Source: Bacillus sp. AFS088145
GTDB lineage: Bacteria > Bacillota > Bacilli > Bacillales > Bacillaceae_G
Assembly: GCF_002564465.1 (NCBI RefSeq)
Contig: NZ_NUUX01000028.1
Span: 1-64,000 of the forward strand
Direction: 5' to 3'
DNA length: 64,000 nucleotides
In this document: positions 8,708-15,307 of the stretch, in pieces
How positions within the stretch are numbered: the first letter of the stretch is position 1
How the letters are laid out: every line of letters starts with the position of its first letter
Notes under the pieces: generated by a model
The model's database searches: none
The model's input: only the letters and a program-made list of their open reading frames with translations
Told to the model about the DNA's origin: nothing
Translations under genes and position numbers: made by a program

Positions 8708-8893
8708 ATGACTTTTGAATTTGCACAACTTGCTGTTTCACCTACGTTTATAATAGTAGTTTCATTTGCTCTTTTTTACTTTATATATAATAGAAAAGAA
8801 AAGGGGTTTTTTACTAAATTCTTTTTAATATGTTCTTTGATTTATATTTGTATATATCTATTAGCATTTTATTTCTATTTTTTTGCAAATTGA
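8708..8893 (+). CDS. Small membrane protein (61 aa)
   Basis: ATG 8708 is chosen because AAGGAGA sits six bases upstream; an in-frame TTG at 8684 lies inside palindrome 4 and is unlikely. Two hydrophobic helices (about 10-27 and 38-60) are joined by a basic loop NRKEKG. No family recognised. It is bounded on both sides by palindromes. Confidence 0.6.
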   Translation: MTFEFAQLAVSPTFIIVVSFALFYFIYNRKEKGFFTKFFLICSLIYICIYLLAFYFYFFAN

Positions 8894-8916
8894 TTTTATC
8901 ACTTCTGGTATAGATT

Positions 8917-8949
8917 CTTATACAACTAACGCATGCTTTTGTTGTATAG
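8917..8949. repeat. Intergenic palindrome, copy 5
   Basis: TATACAAC and GTTGTATA arms around TAACGCATGCTTTT. The outer arms have changed in a paired way relative to other copies. Confidence 0.8.
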
Positions 8950-8985
8950 ACCCAAAATGAAAGATTTAAGGATAAGAGGGAACAA

Positions 8986-9237
8986 ATGATGAAAAGCATT
9001 AAAACTATGAAAATTTTAGGTGTGTTCTTAATTGTATGTGGGATAATCCTAACATGCATTGTTTCTTATTACTTTAGACATCAATCTTCTAGTATTGGAT
9101 TGATAACAACTTTTTTAGGCGTATATTTTTTAAGAAGATATAAACAAGCCAAAGAAATAGCTAAAAAAGAAATATTCTTAGTTATTTTAGTGTACATTTT
9201 AGTAATATTAATCGAAGTATTCTTACTTTATTTTTGA
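8986..9237 (+). CDS. Small membrane protein (83 aa)
   Basis: ATG 8986 with AAGAGGGA upstream. Hydrophobic segments at about 8-27, 34-47 and 63-83, separated by basic loops (RRYKQAKEIAKK). No known family. Like its neighbours it is a single gene between two copies of the palindrome. Confidence 0.65.
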   Translation: MMKSIKTMKILGVFLIVCGIILTCIVSYYFRHQSSSIGLITTFLGVYFLRRYKQAKEIAKKEIFLVILVYILVILIEVFLLYF

Positions 9238-9275
9238 GATGTTTTTTTAGAAAGTTGGAATTTAAACATTCTTCC

Positions 9276-9307
9276 TTATCCAACTAACGCATGCTTTAGT
9301 TCAATAA
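9276..9307. repeat. Intergenic palindrome, copy 6
   Basis: TTATCCAACTAA and TTAGTTCAATAA flank CGCATGCT. Confidence 0.8.
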
Positions 9308-9317
9308 AACTTCCTAA

Positions 9318-9346
9318 AGGTTGTCTAATTAGATAGCCTTTTTTTA
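9318..9346 (+). terminator. Terminator in the cassette-like region
   Basis: AGGTTGTCT-aatt-AGATAGCCT followed by seven T. A near copy in the opposite sense is found at 10412-10440. Confidence 0.75.
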
Positions 9347-9480
9347 GTTCAAAAATCAACATTTAAATTTAATTGTTTTGGAATTAAATTGGTTATTGTA
9401 CTTGTTTTCAGAAATTTCCGAAAAAATTAATAATATAAATAGGAATTTTGATATAAAATAAAAAATGTGTAGGAGAATGA

Positions 9481-9588
9481 ATGTTAAGAAAATTACAATT
9501 AGTATGCAATGTTGGAAAATTGAAGGTTGTTTTATGTAAGAAAAATCGAGAAATAGAGTTAGATATGAAAGGGGGAAGAGTTATTTAA
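9481..9588 (+). CDS. Possible 35-residue peptide coupled to the lipoprotein gene
   Basis: ATG 9481 follows TAGGAG by five bases. The frame gives MLRKLQLVCNVGKLKVVLCK and ends at a TAA that overlaps the next ATG (TAATG at 9586-9590), so translational coupling is possible. No family is recognised. The good ribosome site is the main support; there is no conservation evidence. Confidence 0.4.
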   Translation: MLRKLQLVCNVGKLKVVLCKKNREIELDMKGGRVI

Positions 9589-9857
9589 TGAAGAGGTACT
9601 TATTATCATTTTCAATATTTTTATCTATCGGAGTATCAGCATGTAGTAGTGAGGAAGGTAGTACAGATGTGAATTCAGAAAGTCGAAGTGACTGTGATAT
9701 AAAAGGAAACATCAGTTACAACACAGGGGAAAAGATATATCATCTACCGGAAGATCAATTTTATGATGTAACAGAAATTGATGAAAGTAATGGAGAAGCA
9801 TGGTTCTGTTCGGAAGAAGAAGCTGAGGCAGAAGGATTTAGGAGATCATTAAGATGA
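9588..9857 (+). CDS. Lipoprotein with C-terminal sunset-type domain
   Basis: 89 residues from ATG 9588, with GAAAGGGGGAAG upstream. Residues 1-19 form a lipoprotein signal with lipobox VSAC, so the mature protein would be acylated at Cys19. After a Ser/Glu-rich linker, residues 36-87 (CDIKGNIS...GEKIYHLPEDQFY...WFCSEEEAEAEGFRRS) match the short domain often found at the C-terminus of secreted thermonuclease-like proteins, known as the sunset domain; here no nuclease is attached. The two conserved Cys (about 36 and 74) are kept. The stop overlaps the next start (ATGA), so the following coiled-coil protein is co-translated. Function unknown; a surface role is inferred. Confidence 0.75.
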   Translation: MKRYLLSFSIFLSIGVSACSSEEGSTDVNSESRSDCDIKGNISYNTGEKIYHLPEDQFYDVTEIDESNGEAWFCSEEEAEAEGFRRSLR

Positions 9858-10135
9858 AAAATAAAATAATAATTTCTTTATTATCATTGAATTTATGTTT
9901 AGTTGGTTATATTTTATACTCAAATATAAAGACTCAAGAAAGAATAAAGACTTTAGAAACAAATATTGATGATTTAGATACAACCGATTCTGATGCACTT
10001 ATTGAATTAGAATCAAATTACGAGGAAGTACAAAGTGAAGTTGAAGATTTATCAAATCAAGTAGAAGAAATTAACAGTAATATTGGTGATATTCAACTTG
10101 ATTTAGATGAAGTATATGGGGAATTGTTTTATTAA
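9854..10135 (+). CDS. Membrane-anchored coiled-coil protein (93 aa)
   Basis: ATG 9854 overlaps the lipoprotein stop by four bases. One N-terminal membrane segment (about 4-23) is followed by a highly acidic coiled coil with heptads (about 28-92). Topology suggests the coil is outside the cell together with the lipoprotein; a complex of the two is inferred from coupling. No family is recognised. Confidence 0.7.
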   Translation: MKNKIIISLLSLNLCLVGYILYSNIKTQERIKTLETNIDDLDTTDSDALIELESNYEEVQSEVEDLSNQVEEINSNIGDIQLDLDEVYGELFY

Positions 10136-10179
10136 TTGTCTACTATTAACTTGAAGGAAGAATTTAAATTAGATTTATT

Positions 10180-10204
10180 GAATCTCTTATGAGGTTCTTT
10201 TTTA
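10180..10204 (+). terminator. Terminator after the lipoprotein operon
   Basis: GAATCTC-ttat-GAGGTTC followed by six T. Confidence 0.7.
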
Positions 10205-10411
10205 ATTGTCTAATTTAATTATCTTTCAAATTGCATGGGGGTTTACATATTCTTTTTCACATTCAGTTACATTCGATATTGCACACTAAAAAAGAATATT
10301 TAAAAGTTATTGATTTAAAAAGAGTTATTAAAATTAATTGTTTATAATATGGATCACTAAATGAATCTGATTTTATACTTTTTCATAAAGTGTCAGATCG
10401 ATATTTGGAAT
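10205..10411. other. AT-rich gap, nothing clear
   Basis: About 200 bases between convergent transcripts. A TATAAT occurs near 10345 but without a spaced -35. No coding frame of note. Confidence 0.4.
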
Positions 10412-10440
10412 AAAAAAAAGACTGTCTAATTAGACAACCT
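10412..10440 (-). terminator. Minus-strand terminator for the zinc-ribbon gene
   Basis: On the minus strand TTGTCTAATTAGACAG forms the stem and eight T follow. Confidence 0.7.
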
Positions 10441-10450
10441 TTCTACAATG

Positions 10451-10482
10451 TTATGTAACTATCGCATGCGTTAGTTGAATAA
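10451..10482. repeat. Intergenic palindrome, copy 7
   Basis: TTAT-GTAACTATCGCATGCGTTAGTTG-AATAA, 32 bp with three non-paired or wobble positions, centred at 10466.5. Confidence 0.82.
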
Positions 10483-10487
10483 GATTT

Positions 10488-10670
10488 TTACCATTTCCAT
10501 TCTTTAAAATATTGCCATCCTTCATCAGTTGAAGCAAAAATAGATTTACATTGTTTGCATCTAAGAATTACACCAGAAGGATATTTGGGATTATCTATAA
10601 CTAACTTCGTAGTGCACTTTTTGTACCCACATTTTGGACATTCTTGAAGCATATCTTTTCTAACTTTCAT
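10488..10670 (-). CDS. Zinc-ribbon protein (60 aa)
   Basis: ATG 10670 preceded on the minus strand by TAGGAGAATCAA. Two cysteine pairs, CPKCGYKKC near the N-terminus and CKQCK near residue 40, form a treble-clef or ribbon zinc site, followed by an aromatic tail (GWQYFKEWKW). It probably binds nucleic acid or protein; the partner is unknown. It sits between palindromes 7 and 8 and points opposite to the first four small genes. Confidence 0.65.
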   Translation of the reverse strand: MKVRKDMLQECPKCGYKKCTTKLVIDNPKYPSGVILRCKQCKSIFASTDEGWQYFKEWKW

Positions 10671-10705
10671 TTGATTCTCCTAAATTTATAAGCTTTATTG
10701 ATAAA

Positions 10706-10736
10706 TTGTACAACTAACGCATCAGTTAGTTGTATA
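10706..10736. repeat. Intergenic palindrome, copy 8
   Basis: TACAACTAAC and GTTAGTTGTA are perfect 10-bp arms around GCATCA. Confidence 0.85.
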
Positions 10737-10750
10737 AAAAGGTTTTTTTA

Positions 10751-10933
10751 CTATTTTTTCTTCTCGTTTAAAGTTCTATTAATTGAAAGCAGGATTCCAA
10801 TAATTACTCCCATAAAAATACTTATTAATCCAAAGCCATTAACACCCGAATTTGGCATAAAAACCCAAGAATATAAAAAGAAAAAAATAAAACAACTTAT
10901 ACTACTTATTAAAATATATTTACTTAAATCCAT
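10751..10933 (-). CDS. Small membrane protein (60 aa)
   Basis: ATG 10933 with AAAGGGGAA upstream on the minus strand. Two membrane helices (about 6-25 and 34-52) and a basic tail NRTLNEKKK. No family recognised. Bounded by palindromes 8 and 9. Confidence 0.6.
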   Translation of the reverse strand: MDLSKYILISSISCFIFFFLYSWVFMPNSGVNGFGLISIFMGVIIGILLSINRTLNEKKK

Positions 10934-11004
10934 CTTGAAGATTCCCCTTTATGCATTTTTTTTATCCCAATTTATATTAAAATTCGTCAGAAATGTACGA
11001 AATC

Positions 11005-11038
11005 CTTGTACAACTAATCTGCTATTTAGTTGAATAAG
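11005..11038. repeat. Intergenic palindrome, copy 9
   Basis: CTTGTACAACTAA and TTTAGTTGAATAAG around TCTGCTA. This is the last copy seen before the regulatory genes. Confidence 0.8.
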
Positions 11039-11074
11039 AAATTTTTAAAATCCTTACTAAAAAAGAACAATCAA

Positions 11075-11254
11075 TTACTGATCATTCTTCTTTGAGTGTT
11101 TATTTATTAAATCTTCTATTGCCTCATCTAACAATTTTGATTTTGGAATTCTTGTTTCAGTAGCAAGTTTATCAAATTGTTCAAACAGATTATTTTCAAG
11201 TGTACTAGCAAAGTTCTTTCTACTTTTTAGCCCTCTGTTATTTAGAGTGGTCAT
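11075..11254 (-). CDS. Ribbon-helix-helix repressor (59 aa)
   Basis: ATG 11254 is preferred to GTG 11263 because GAGGTG lies six bases before the ATG. The fold is seen as a short strand (KNFASTL), helix 1 (FEQFDKLATET), the turn RIPKSKL and helix 2 (DEAIEDLINK), typical of CopG/Arc-type DNA-binding proteins that act as dimers of dimers on repeated palindromes. Two such palindromes lie directly upstream at 11313-11341 between this gene and the divergent HTH gene, so it probably controls both. Likely the element's copy-control or lysogeny-type switch; that role is inferred. Confidence 0.75.
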   Translation of the reverse strand: MTTLNNRGLKSRKNFASTLENNLFEQFDKLATETRIPKSKLLDEAIEDLINKHSKKNDQ

Positions 11255-11309
11255 TGATTTCACCTCATTCTAAATGGAATTATCAATTAAATATAATGCA
11301 ATTATAAAA

Positions 11310-11352
11310 CGTCAAGAAACTTCTTGCAACTTCATGAAGTTTAATGTAGTAT
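11310..11352. promoter_or_regulatory. Divergent promoters over two palindromic operators
   Basis: Plus-strand promoter: TTGCAA (11324-11329), 17 bp, TAGTAT (11347-11352). Minus-strand -35 candidate: TTGACG on the complement of 11310-11315. Between them lie CAAGAA-AC-TTCTTG (11313-11326) and the perfect AACTTCATGAAGTT (11328-11341), covering the -35 of the right promoter. Confidence 0.7.
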
Positions 11353-11453
11353 ATGGATATAGCAAGATAAACAACTAGTAAAGCGTTCCGACTTGGACAA
11401 AATTTGAACGGTGTGGATCAGAATAATCGGTATTATAGAAAGGTGGTGAAACA

Positions 11454-12056
11454 ATGGATAGATCAGTTGTAACAAATATATCTGATATTTTTGAACAGGG
11501 TAATTTACATATGCAATTCAAATTACGTCATTTCGGTGGACAAGGGCAACAAGTAGTTAAATACATCATGTCAAAGTTACGTAAGTATAGAGGTATATTT
11601 TTTGAATCAAATTCAACAATTGCCGAAAATGTAGGTTGTTCTATTCGTACAGTTCAAAATACTATCAAACGTTGTGAACAGCTTGAAATATTCATTGTAT
11701 CATCACGAAAAGAAAGTACATTTAACGGTAAAATGCGTCAAACTACAAACAAGATTCAATTATTAACATACAAGGCAGTAGAAGTGGTGAGGGAAGTAGT
11801 AGAAGAAGTAAGAAAAGTCGTGAATGCAGTAAAAGAAGTAGTAAAGCATGTTTCACAGAACGTTTCTAATGCATCGAAAAATCTTGCGTCAAGTAAATCA
11901 TATTATAACAATACTAAACCTTATAATAAAAAACCAATAAGAAAGGAAATATGTCCAAATTGGTTAAACATAGAATACGAAAAGCCAATTGAAACAGATT
12001 ATATTCAAGTTGAACGTGATCGTTTAATGAAGGAATTAGAGGTGTTTAAGCGATAA
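11454..12056 (+). CDS. Helix-turn-helix protein, replication- or regulation-type (200 aa)
   Basis: ATG 11454 with AAAGGTGGTG upstream. The N-terminal 100 residues are a winged-helix type domain with the HTH STIAENVGCSIRTVQNTIKRCEQLEIF, a form common in replication initiators and primosome-type proteins of Firmicute plasmids and phages. Residues 105-140 are a Val/Glu/Lys-rich helix with heptad pattern; the tail is basic. The gene diverges from the ribbon-helix-helix repressor across a shared operator. A role in starting element replication together with the primase at 13241 is plausible but not shown. Confidence 0.65.
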   Translation: MDRSVVTNISDIFEQGNLHMQFKLRHFGGQGQQVVKYIMSKLRKYRGIFFESNSTIAENVGCSIRTVQNTIKRCEQLEIFIVSSRKESTFNGKMRQTTNKIQLLTYKAVEVVREVVEEVRKVVNAVKEVVKHVSQNVSNASKNLASSKSYYNNTKPYNKKPIRKEICPNWLNIEYEKPIETDYIQVERDRLMKELEVFKR

Positions 12057-12078
12057 CATAATGTTAAATTGAATTAAA

Positions 12079-12110
12079 TTGAATGTTTATTTTAAGATTC
12101 ATTTTTTTTG
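12079..12110 (+). terminator. Weak terminator after the HTH gene
   Basis: TGAAT and ATTCA form a short stem followed by eight T. Confidence 0.4.
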
Positions 12111-12318
12111 TTAGATACAACAAAGAGGTATAGATATAATTAAAATAGAATATTTTGAGTAAACAAATTAGTCCATGTGATATATTTGGGAGATTAATTG
12201 ATTGGTTGAATAAAAATAATAAATAGGTCTATTTAACTATGTGTTAGTTCATAACATCTGTCATTATTGATATTGCCTTATGATTAATTGTATACGCATT
12301 CATTATAAAGATTTTTCT

Positions 12319-12423
12319 TCAGTTTGAACATTTACAATTCCCCCCGGGGTCTTTAACTAATTTTTTTCCAAATCCCGGACACCACGCATCCATATCAAGA
12401 CAAAATTTTTTCCCTTTACTCAC
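12319..12423 (-). CDS. Possible 34-residue four-cysteine peptide
   Basis: GTG 12423 is preceded by AGG at a spacing of eight. The peptide has Cys at 8, 15, 30 and 32, with CLDMDAWCPGFGKK in the middle and a glycine/proline turn before CKC. The spacing could hold one metal ion or two disulfides. There is no signal peptide. No family recognised. The evidence is one clean short frame and its unusual composition, so this may be chance. Confidence 0.35.
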   Translation of the reverse strand: MSKGKKFCLDMDAWCPGFGKKLVKDPGGNCKCSN

Positions 12424-12458
12424 TATTTTTACCTACTCTTAGTACCTACTGCAAATTA

Positions 12459-12617
12459 TCAAATGGGCATAAAAAGAGGGTAAATCCATATAGGACTACC
12501 CTTTAGTATATAACTATCAATCCATTGAGCAGAGAAACCTTGTATAGCTAACTTTTGACGTAACTCAATTTCCTTTTGGTCATTTATATATTTATTGAAT
12601 TGGGATGTTTCCTTCAT
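12459..12617 (-). CDS. 52-residue protein overlapping the preceding gene
   Basis: ATG 12617 has CAGAGGT nine bases upstream and lies inside the 3' end of the 12592-12906 gene (26-base overlap, different frame). The product is amphipathic, with a charged helix (residues 8-22) and a C-terminal hydrophobic segment rich in I, W, Y and P. No family recognised. Ribosome site and overlap suggest a coupled two-gene unit. Confidence 0.5.
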   Translation of the reverse strand: MKETSQFNKYINDQKEIELRQKLAIQGFSAQWIDSYILKGSPIWIYPLFMPI

Positions 12618-12906
12618 TATCAAATACCTCTGTATTTTGTAGATATTTTTGTTTTTCTTTCAAGTACATTGGATAGAAATATTTCTTCATACTACGAGAA
12701 ATTAATACTAATTTATATATCCTGCAATGTTCCATAATATCTTCAAAATCGTGAGGCAATGTATCATAGTTATCTACGAATACCTTAGCGAATTTAGACA
12801 AACTATCATATTCCTTTGCATTACAATTATTAATATAAACTACATTTACATATACAAAATGCTTTAAACTCATACCTTTAGAAAAGCGTTTTTGACGTTC
12901 ATACAT
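12592..12906 (-). CDS. Unknown element protein (104 aa)
   Basis: ATG 12906 with AAAAGGAGAAATGATAT before it, a strong ribosome site. The sequence is rich in Y, K and F with no membrane segment and no motif I can name. It follows the primase gene on the same strand after about 330 bases, so it may belong to the late part of the same transcript. Confidence 0.6.
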   Translation of the reverse strand: MYERQKRFSKGMSLKHFVYVNVVYINNCNAKEYDSLSKFAKVFVDNYDTLPHDFEDIMEHCRIYKLVLISRSMKKYFYPMYLKEKQKYLQNTEVFDNEGNIPIQ

Positions 12907-13240
12907 ATATCATTTCTCCTTTTACTTTTGCTTTTTATTTTACAAGTAAAATCAAAGCTAATTATTAGCGTTCAATTAGCAATTACATGATCAACATCCA
13001 TTAATCAATATGTTACTTTTTTCGTTACTTTTTAAAATACCCTCAATCCCTTATAGCAGTAGGGAAGAGCCAATTGTTACAAAATACTTTTCAAATCTTC
13101 TACGTTTAATACTATATACATAAGTAAATAAATAATTTTTTAGAAAAAAATAAAAAGTAAAAAGTAACAATCACTCAATCCCTTGAGGCTCTAAGGATGA
13201 ACCCAATTTGAAAAGGTAGCAGAAAAAGTAACATTTTTTG
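12907..13240. other. AT-rich region with direct repeats, possible origin
   Basis: No gene. Two copies of CTCAATCCCTT (near 13043 and 13174) and several copies of GTTACTTTTT / AAAAAGTAAC flank a very AT-rich stretch (13100-13160). It lies just downstream of the primase gene, where satellites and phages often keep a replication origin. Origin function is only inferred. Confidence 0.35.
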
Positions 13241-15067
13241 TTATACTGCTTTTTGCATATATACCTTAGCTGTTTTGCCATTTACACGTTTTACACCGAC
13301 TTCAAGTGATAGTTCATTTTGAATAGTTTCTTGTAGTAGCTTTTTGGATTGAACATCGACACCATTTTCCTCCGCCCAAACCTTGTATTCATCAAAAATA
13401 ACAGGAGGACGTTTACCAATAAAATCCTCTGAATCGTAGTCACCAATAAACTCTATACATGAGTTATTGTCAAAATGGTATTTATCTGTAAAATCTTGTA
13501 CGACTTTTGAGATTGTAAATTTACGATTTTTGTAGAGTGTAAAGTATGCCTCTACGATTAATTTAGTCCAATACTGCATTGCCTCATCAGATGTAACATT
13601 TTCTGCAAAATTAGGATCATACTTTTTAGGTTTGTTATACATTGGGCACCATAATACCCTACGTTTCCATGATTCGCCTTTTTCGTTTGTTTTAAGAATA
13701 TGGTTTGAAGTATAGATATGGGATGCAGTAAGCGTTACTTTAATAGGTTGCTCATACAATCTACGCATTTCAATTTCATCATATCCTGTTGCATTTTTCA
13801 GAGCAGACATTGTTGCACCCTTGATAGGTTTTTTCTCAATATCATCACCGAAATTAGCTAATTTACCTTTTGTGGAATATTGATATTTTTCATCATGGAT
13901 TTGTTCTAATTTAACAGTTGAATAGTTATTACCACCTAAAAACTTACGTCCAATAGAGAATAATTGACCTTTACCGTTGCCCCCATCACCTACATAAAGG
14001 ATAACTTTTTGAAATTCCCTACCACGTTTAACGTTCATATTAGTGATTAATGAATGACCAATACTTTCAAGAATCATTTGACGATAATCCTGATCCCCAC
14101 CCGTTAAAGTATTTAAAAATTCTTCAACGATTGGAACAACTTCTGCATAAGGGGCATATTCCCAATCAACGTAATGTGGTGTGAACTCTTGCGAATCGAT
14201 ATTCCAAAATTGTCCGTTACGTAAGATACCATTTTTAAACTTTACATCGAAACCATCTTTAGGTTCTGCCACATTGAATAAAATTAATTTCATTTGTGCG
14301 ATTACTTCCTCAATATAGCGAACCTTTTGACCCTTTAAATGTGATGCTACAATATTTTTAAACTCTGAATCTGCTTTAAATTGTGTACCATCATATGAAT
14401 ACAATAAATCACCATATTTGACGATTTTTAACTTTTTGATTAACGACAGGGCAACCTCGTATTCACCATCTTTTTCTGCACGAATTTGTTCATCACGAAT
14501 AACTGTATTGAACTCATCAATTTCCAAAGGTTCTGCGAATACATGATTATTGACGAACGCTAGAATCTTCTTATAGTTATCTACGGACATAATTTTAAAT
14601 TTCAATGCGTGTAATTTGTTATTCCTACCATCACCTTCATCCAAACCATTCATATCTTCAATACCCGGTATATGCTTGAAAAATCCCGGTAATGGTTCAC
14701 GTTTACCAATATTATTAATATCACGTAACTTTCCATCACGTTTAATTGTTACACCGTTTGGACGTTGCTTAACTGTAAATGATTCAATTTCAAACCCTAA
14801 AGGACATACAAAGCGTGACTTATTTTTATAATGTTTTGGCTTTTCAAAGTACATATGACATCCCTTTGTAGTCCATACGATTTGAGTAGAGATAATAAAG
14901 TTTTGGATCAGCTTTTCAATAATTGATTTTGGTAGATTGTCAATATCAATTACGATTTCATTATCTTCTAATAAGTAGCCACAATCTGTAAATGTTTCAT
15001 GCATTGGAGAAATATCTGCTCCTTTAATTGCGTGTTTTTCACCTGGTTGAAATTCAATGTATGCCAT
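13241..15067 (-). CDS. P4-type primase-helicase (phage/plasmid)
   Basis: 608 residues from ATG 15067; the ribosome site AAAGGAG lies in the end of the upstream gene. The N-terminal 200 residues are a primase-like region with acidic residues (VIDIDNLP). The middle is the D5-type N-terminal domain, and the helicase core begins about residue 355 with Walker A GDGGNGKGQLF, then the acidic Walker B-like segment ANFGDDIE and the sensor stretch TASHIYTSN, typical of superfamily 3. The C-terminal 100 residues look like a winged-helix tail (YKVWAEENGVD). Such proteins start and unwind their own replicon, as in phage P4 and phage-inducible islands. It follows a ribbon-helix-helix gene in one operon. 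Confidence 0.88.
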   Translation of the reverse strand: MAYIEFQPGEKHAIKGADISPMHETFTDCGYLLEDNEIVIDIDNLPKSIIEKLIQNFIISTQIVWTTKGCHMYFEKPKHYKNKSRFVCPLGFEIESFTVKQRPNGVTIKRDGKLRDINNIGKREPLPGFFKHIPGIEDMNGLDEGDGRNNKLHALKFKIMSVDNYKKILAFVNNHVFAEPLEIDEFNTVIRDEQIRAEKDGEYEVALSLIKKLKIVKYGDLLYSYDGTQFKADSEFKNIVASHLKGQKVRYIEEVIAQMKLILFNVAEPKDGFDVKFKNGILRNGQFWNIDSQEFTPHYVDWEYAPYAEVVPIVEEFLNTLTGGDQDYRQMILESIGHSLITNMNVKRGREFQKVILYVGDGGNGKGQLFSIGRKFLGGNNYSTVKLEQIHDEKYQYSTKGKLANFGDDIEKKPIKGATMSALKNATGYDEIEMRRLYEQPIKVTLTASHIYTSNHILKTNEKGESWKRRVLWCPMYNKPKKYDPNFAENVTSDEAMQYWTKLIVEAYFTLYKNRKFTISKVVQDFTDKYHFDNNSCIEFIGDYDSEDFIGKRPPVIFDEYKVWAEENGVDVQSKKLLQETIQNELSLEVGVKRVNGKTAKVYMQKAV

Positions 15068-15070
15068 GTT

Positions 15071-15226
15071 TTATTCTCCTTTTGCCTTTTTCATTTCTTC
15101 ATATGCTTCATTGACCATCTTTTCTAATTGTCCTGTCATTGAACGATAACCACCCTTTGACATTTCTTTCAGTTTTTCCTTAGCATTTTTACTAATACGA
15201 ACATGGGTTGTATCTTCGTTTTTCAT
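15071..15226 (-). CDS. Small ribbon-helix-helix protein (51 aa)
   Basis: ATG 15226 with AAAGGGGAAATGGG upstream. The sequence shows strand THVRIS, helix 1 KNAKEKLKEMSKG and helix 2 MTGQLEKMVNEAYEEM, the CopG-type pattern, followed by a basic tail. The stop lies three bases before the primase ATG, so the two genes are coupled. It probably autoregulates the replication operon. Confidence 0.7.
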   Translation of the reverse strand: MKNEDTTHVRISKNAKEKLKEMSKGGYRSMTGQLEKMVNEAYEEMKKAKGE

Positions 15227-15307
15227 TTTCCCATTTCCCCTTTGTTATGTTTTGTTAACGCTGCTATAAAAAAAGTTTATCTACCATTAACTTTTTTACA
15301 TCCACTT

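Noticed and set aside
10698-11033. 111-codon plus-strand frame over the small minus-strand gene
   Set aside because: Begins inside palindrome 8 and runs antisense to a gene with a good ribosome site.
6687-11038. True integron with attC sites
   Set aside because: No IntI-type integrase is present, the only recombinase belongs to the att repeats, and the palindrome lacks the GTTRRRY core; kept only as cassette-like.
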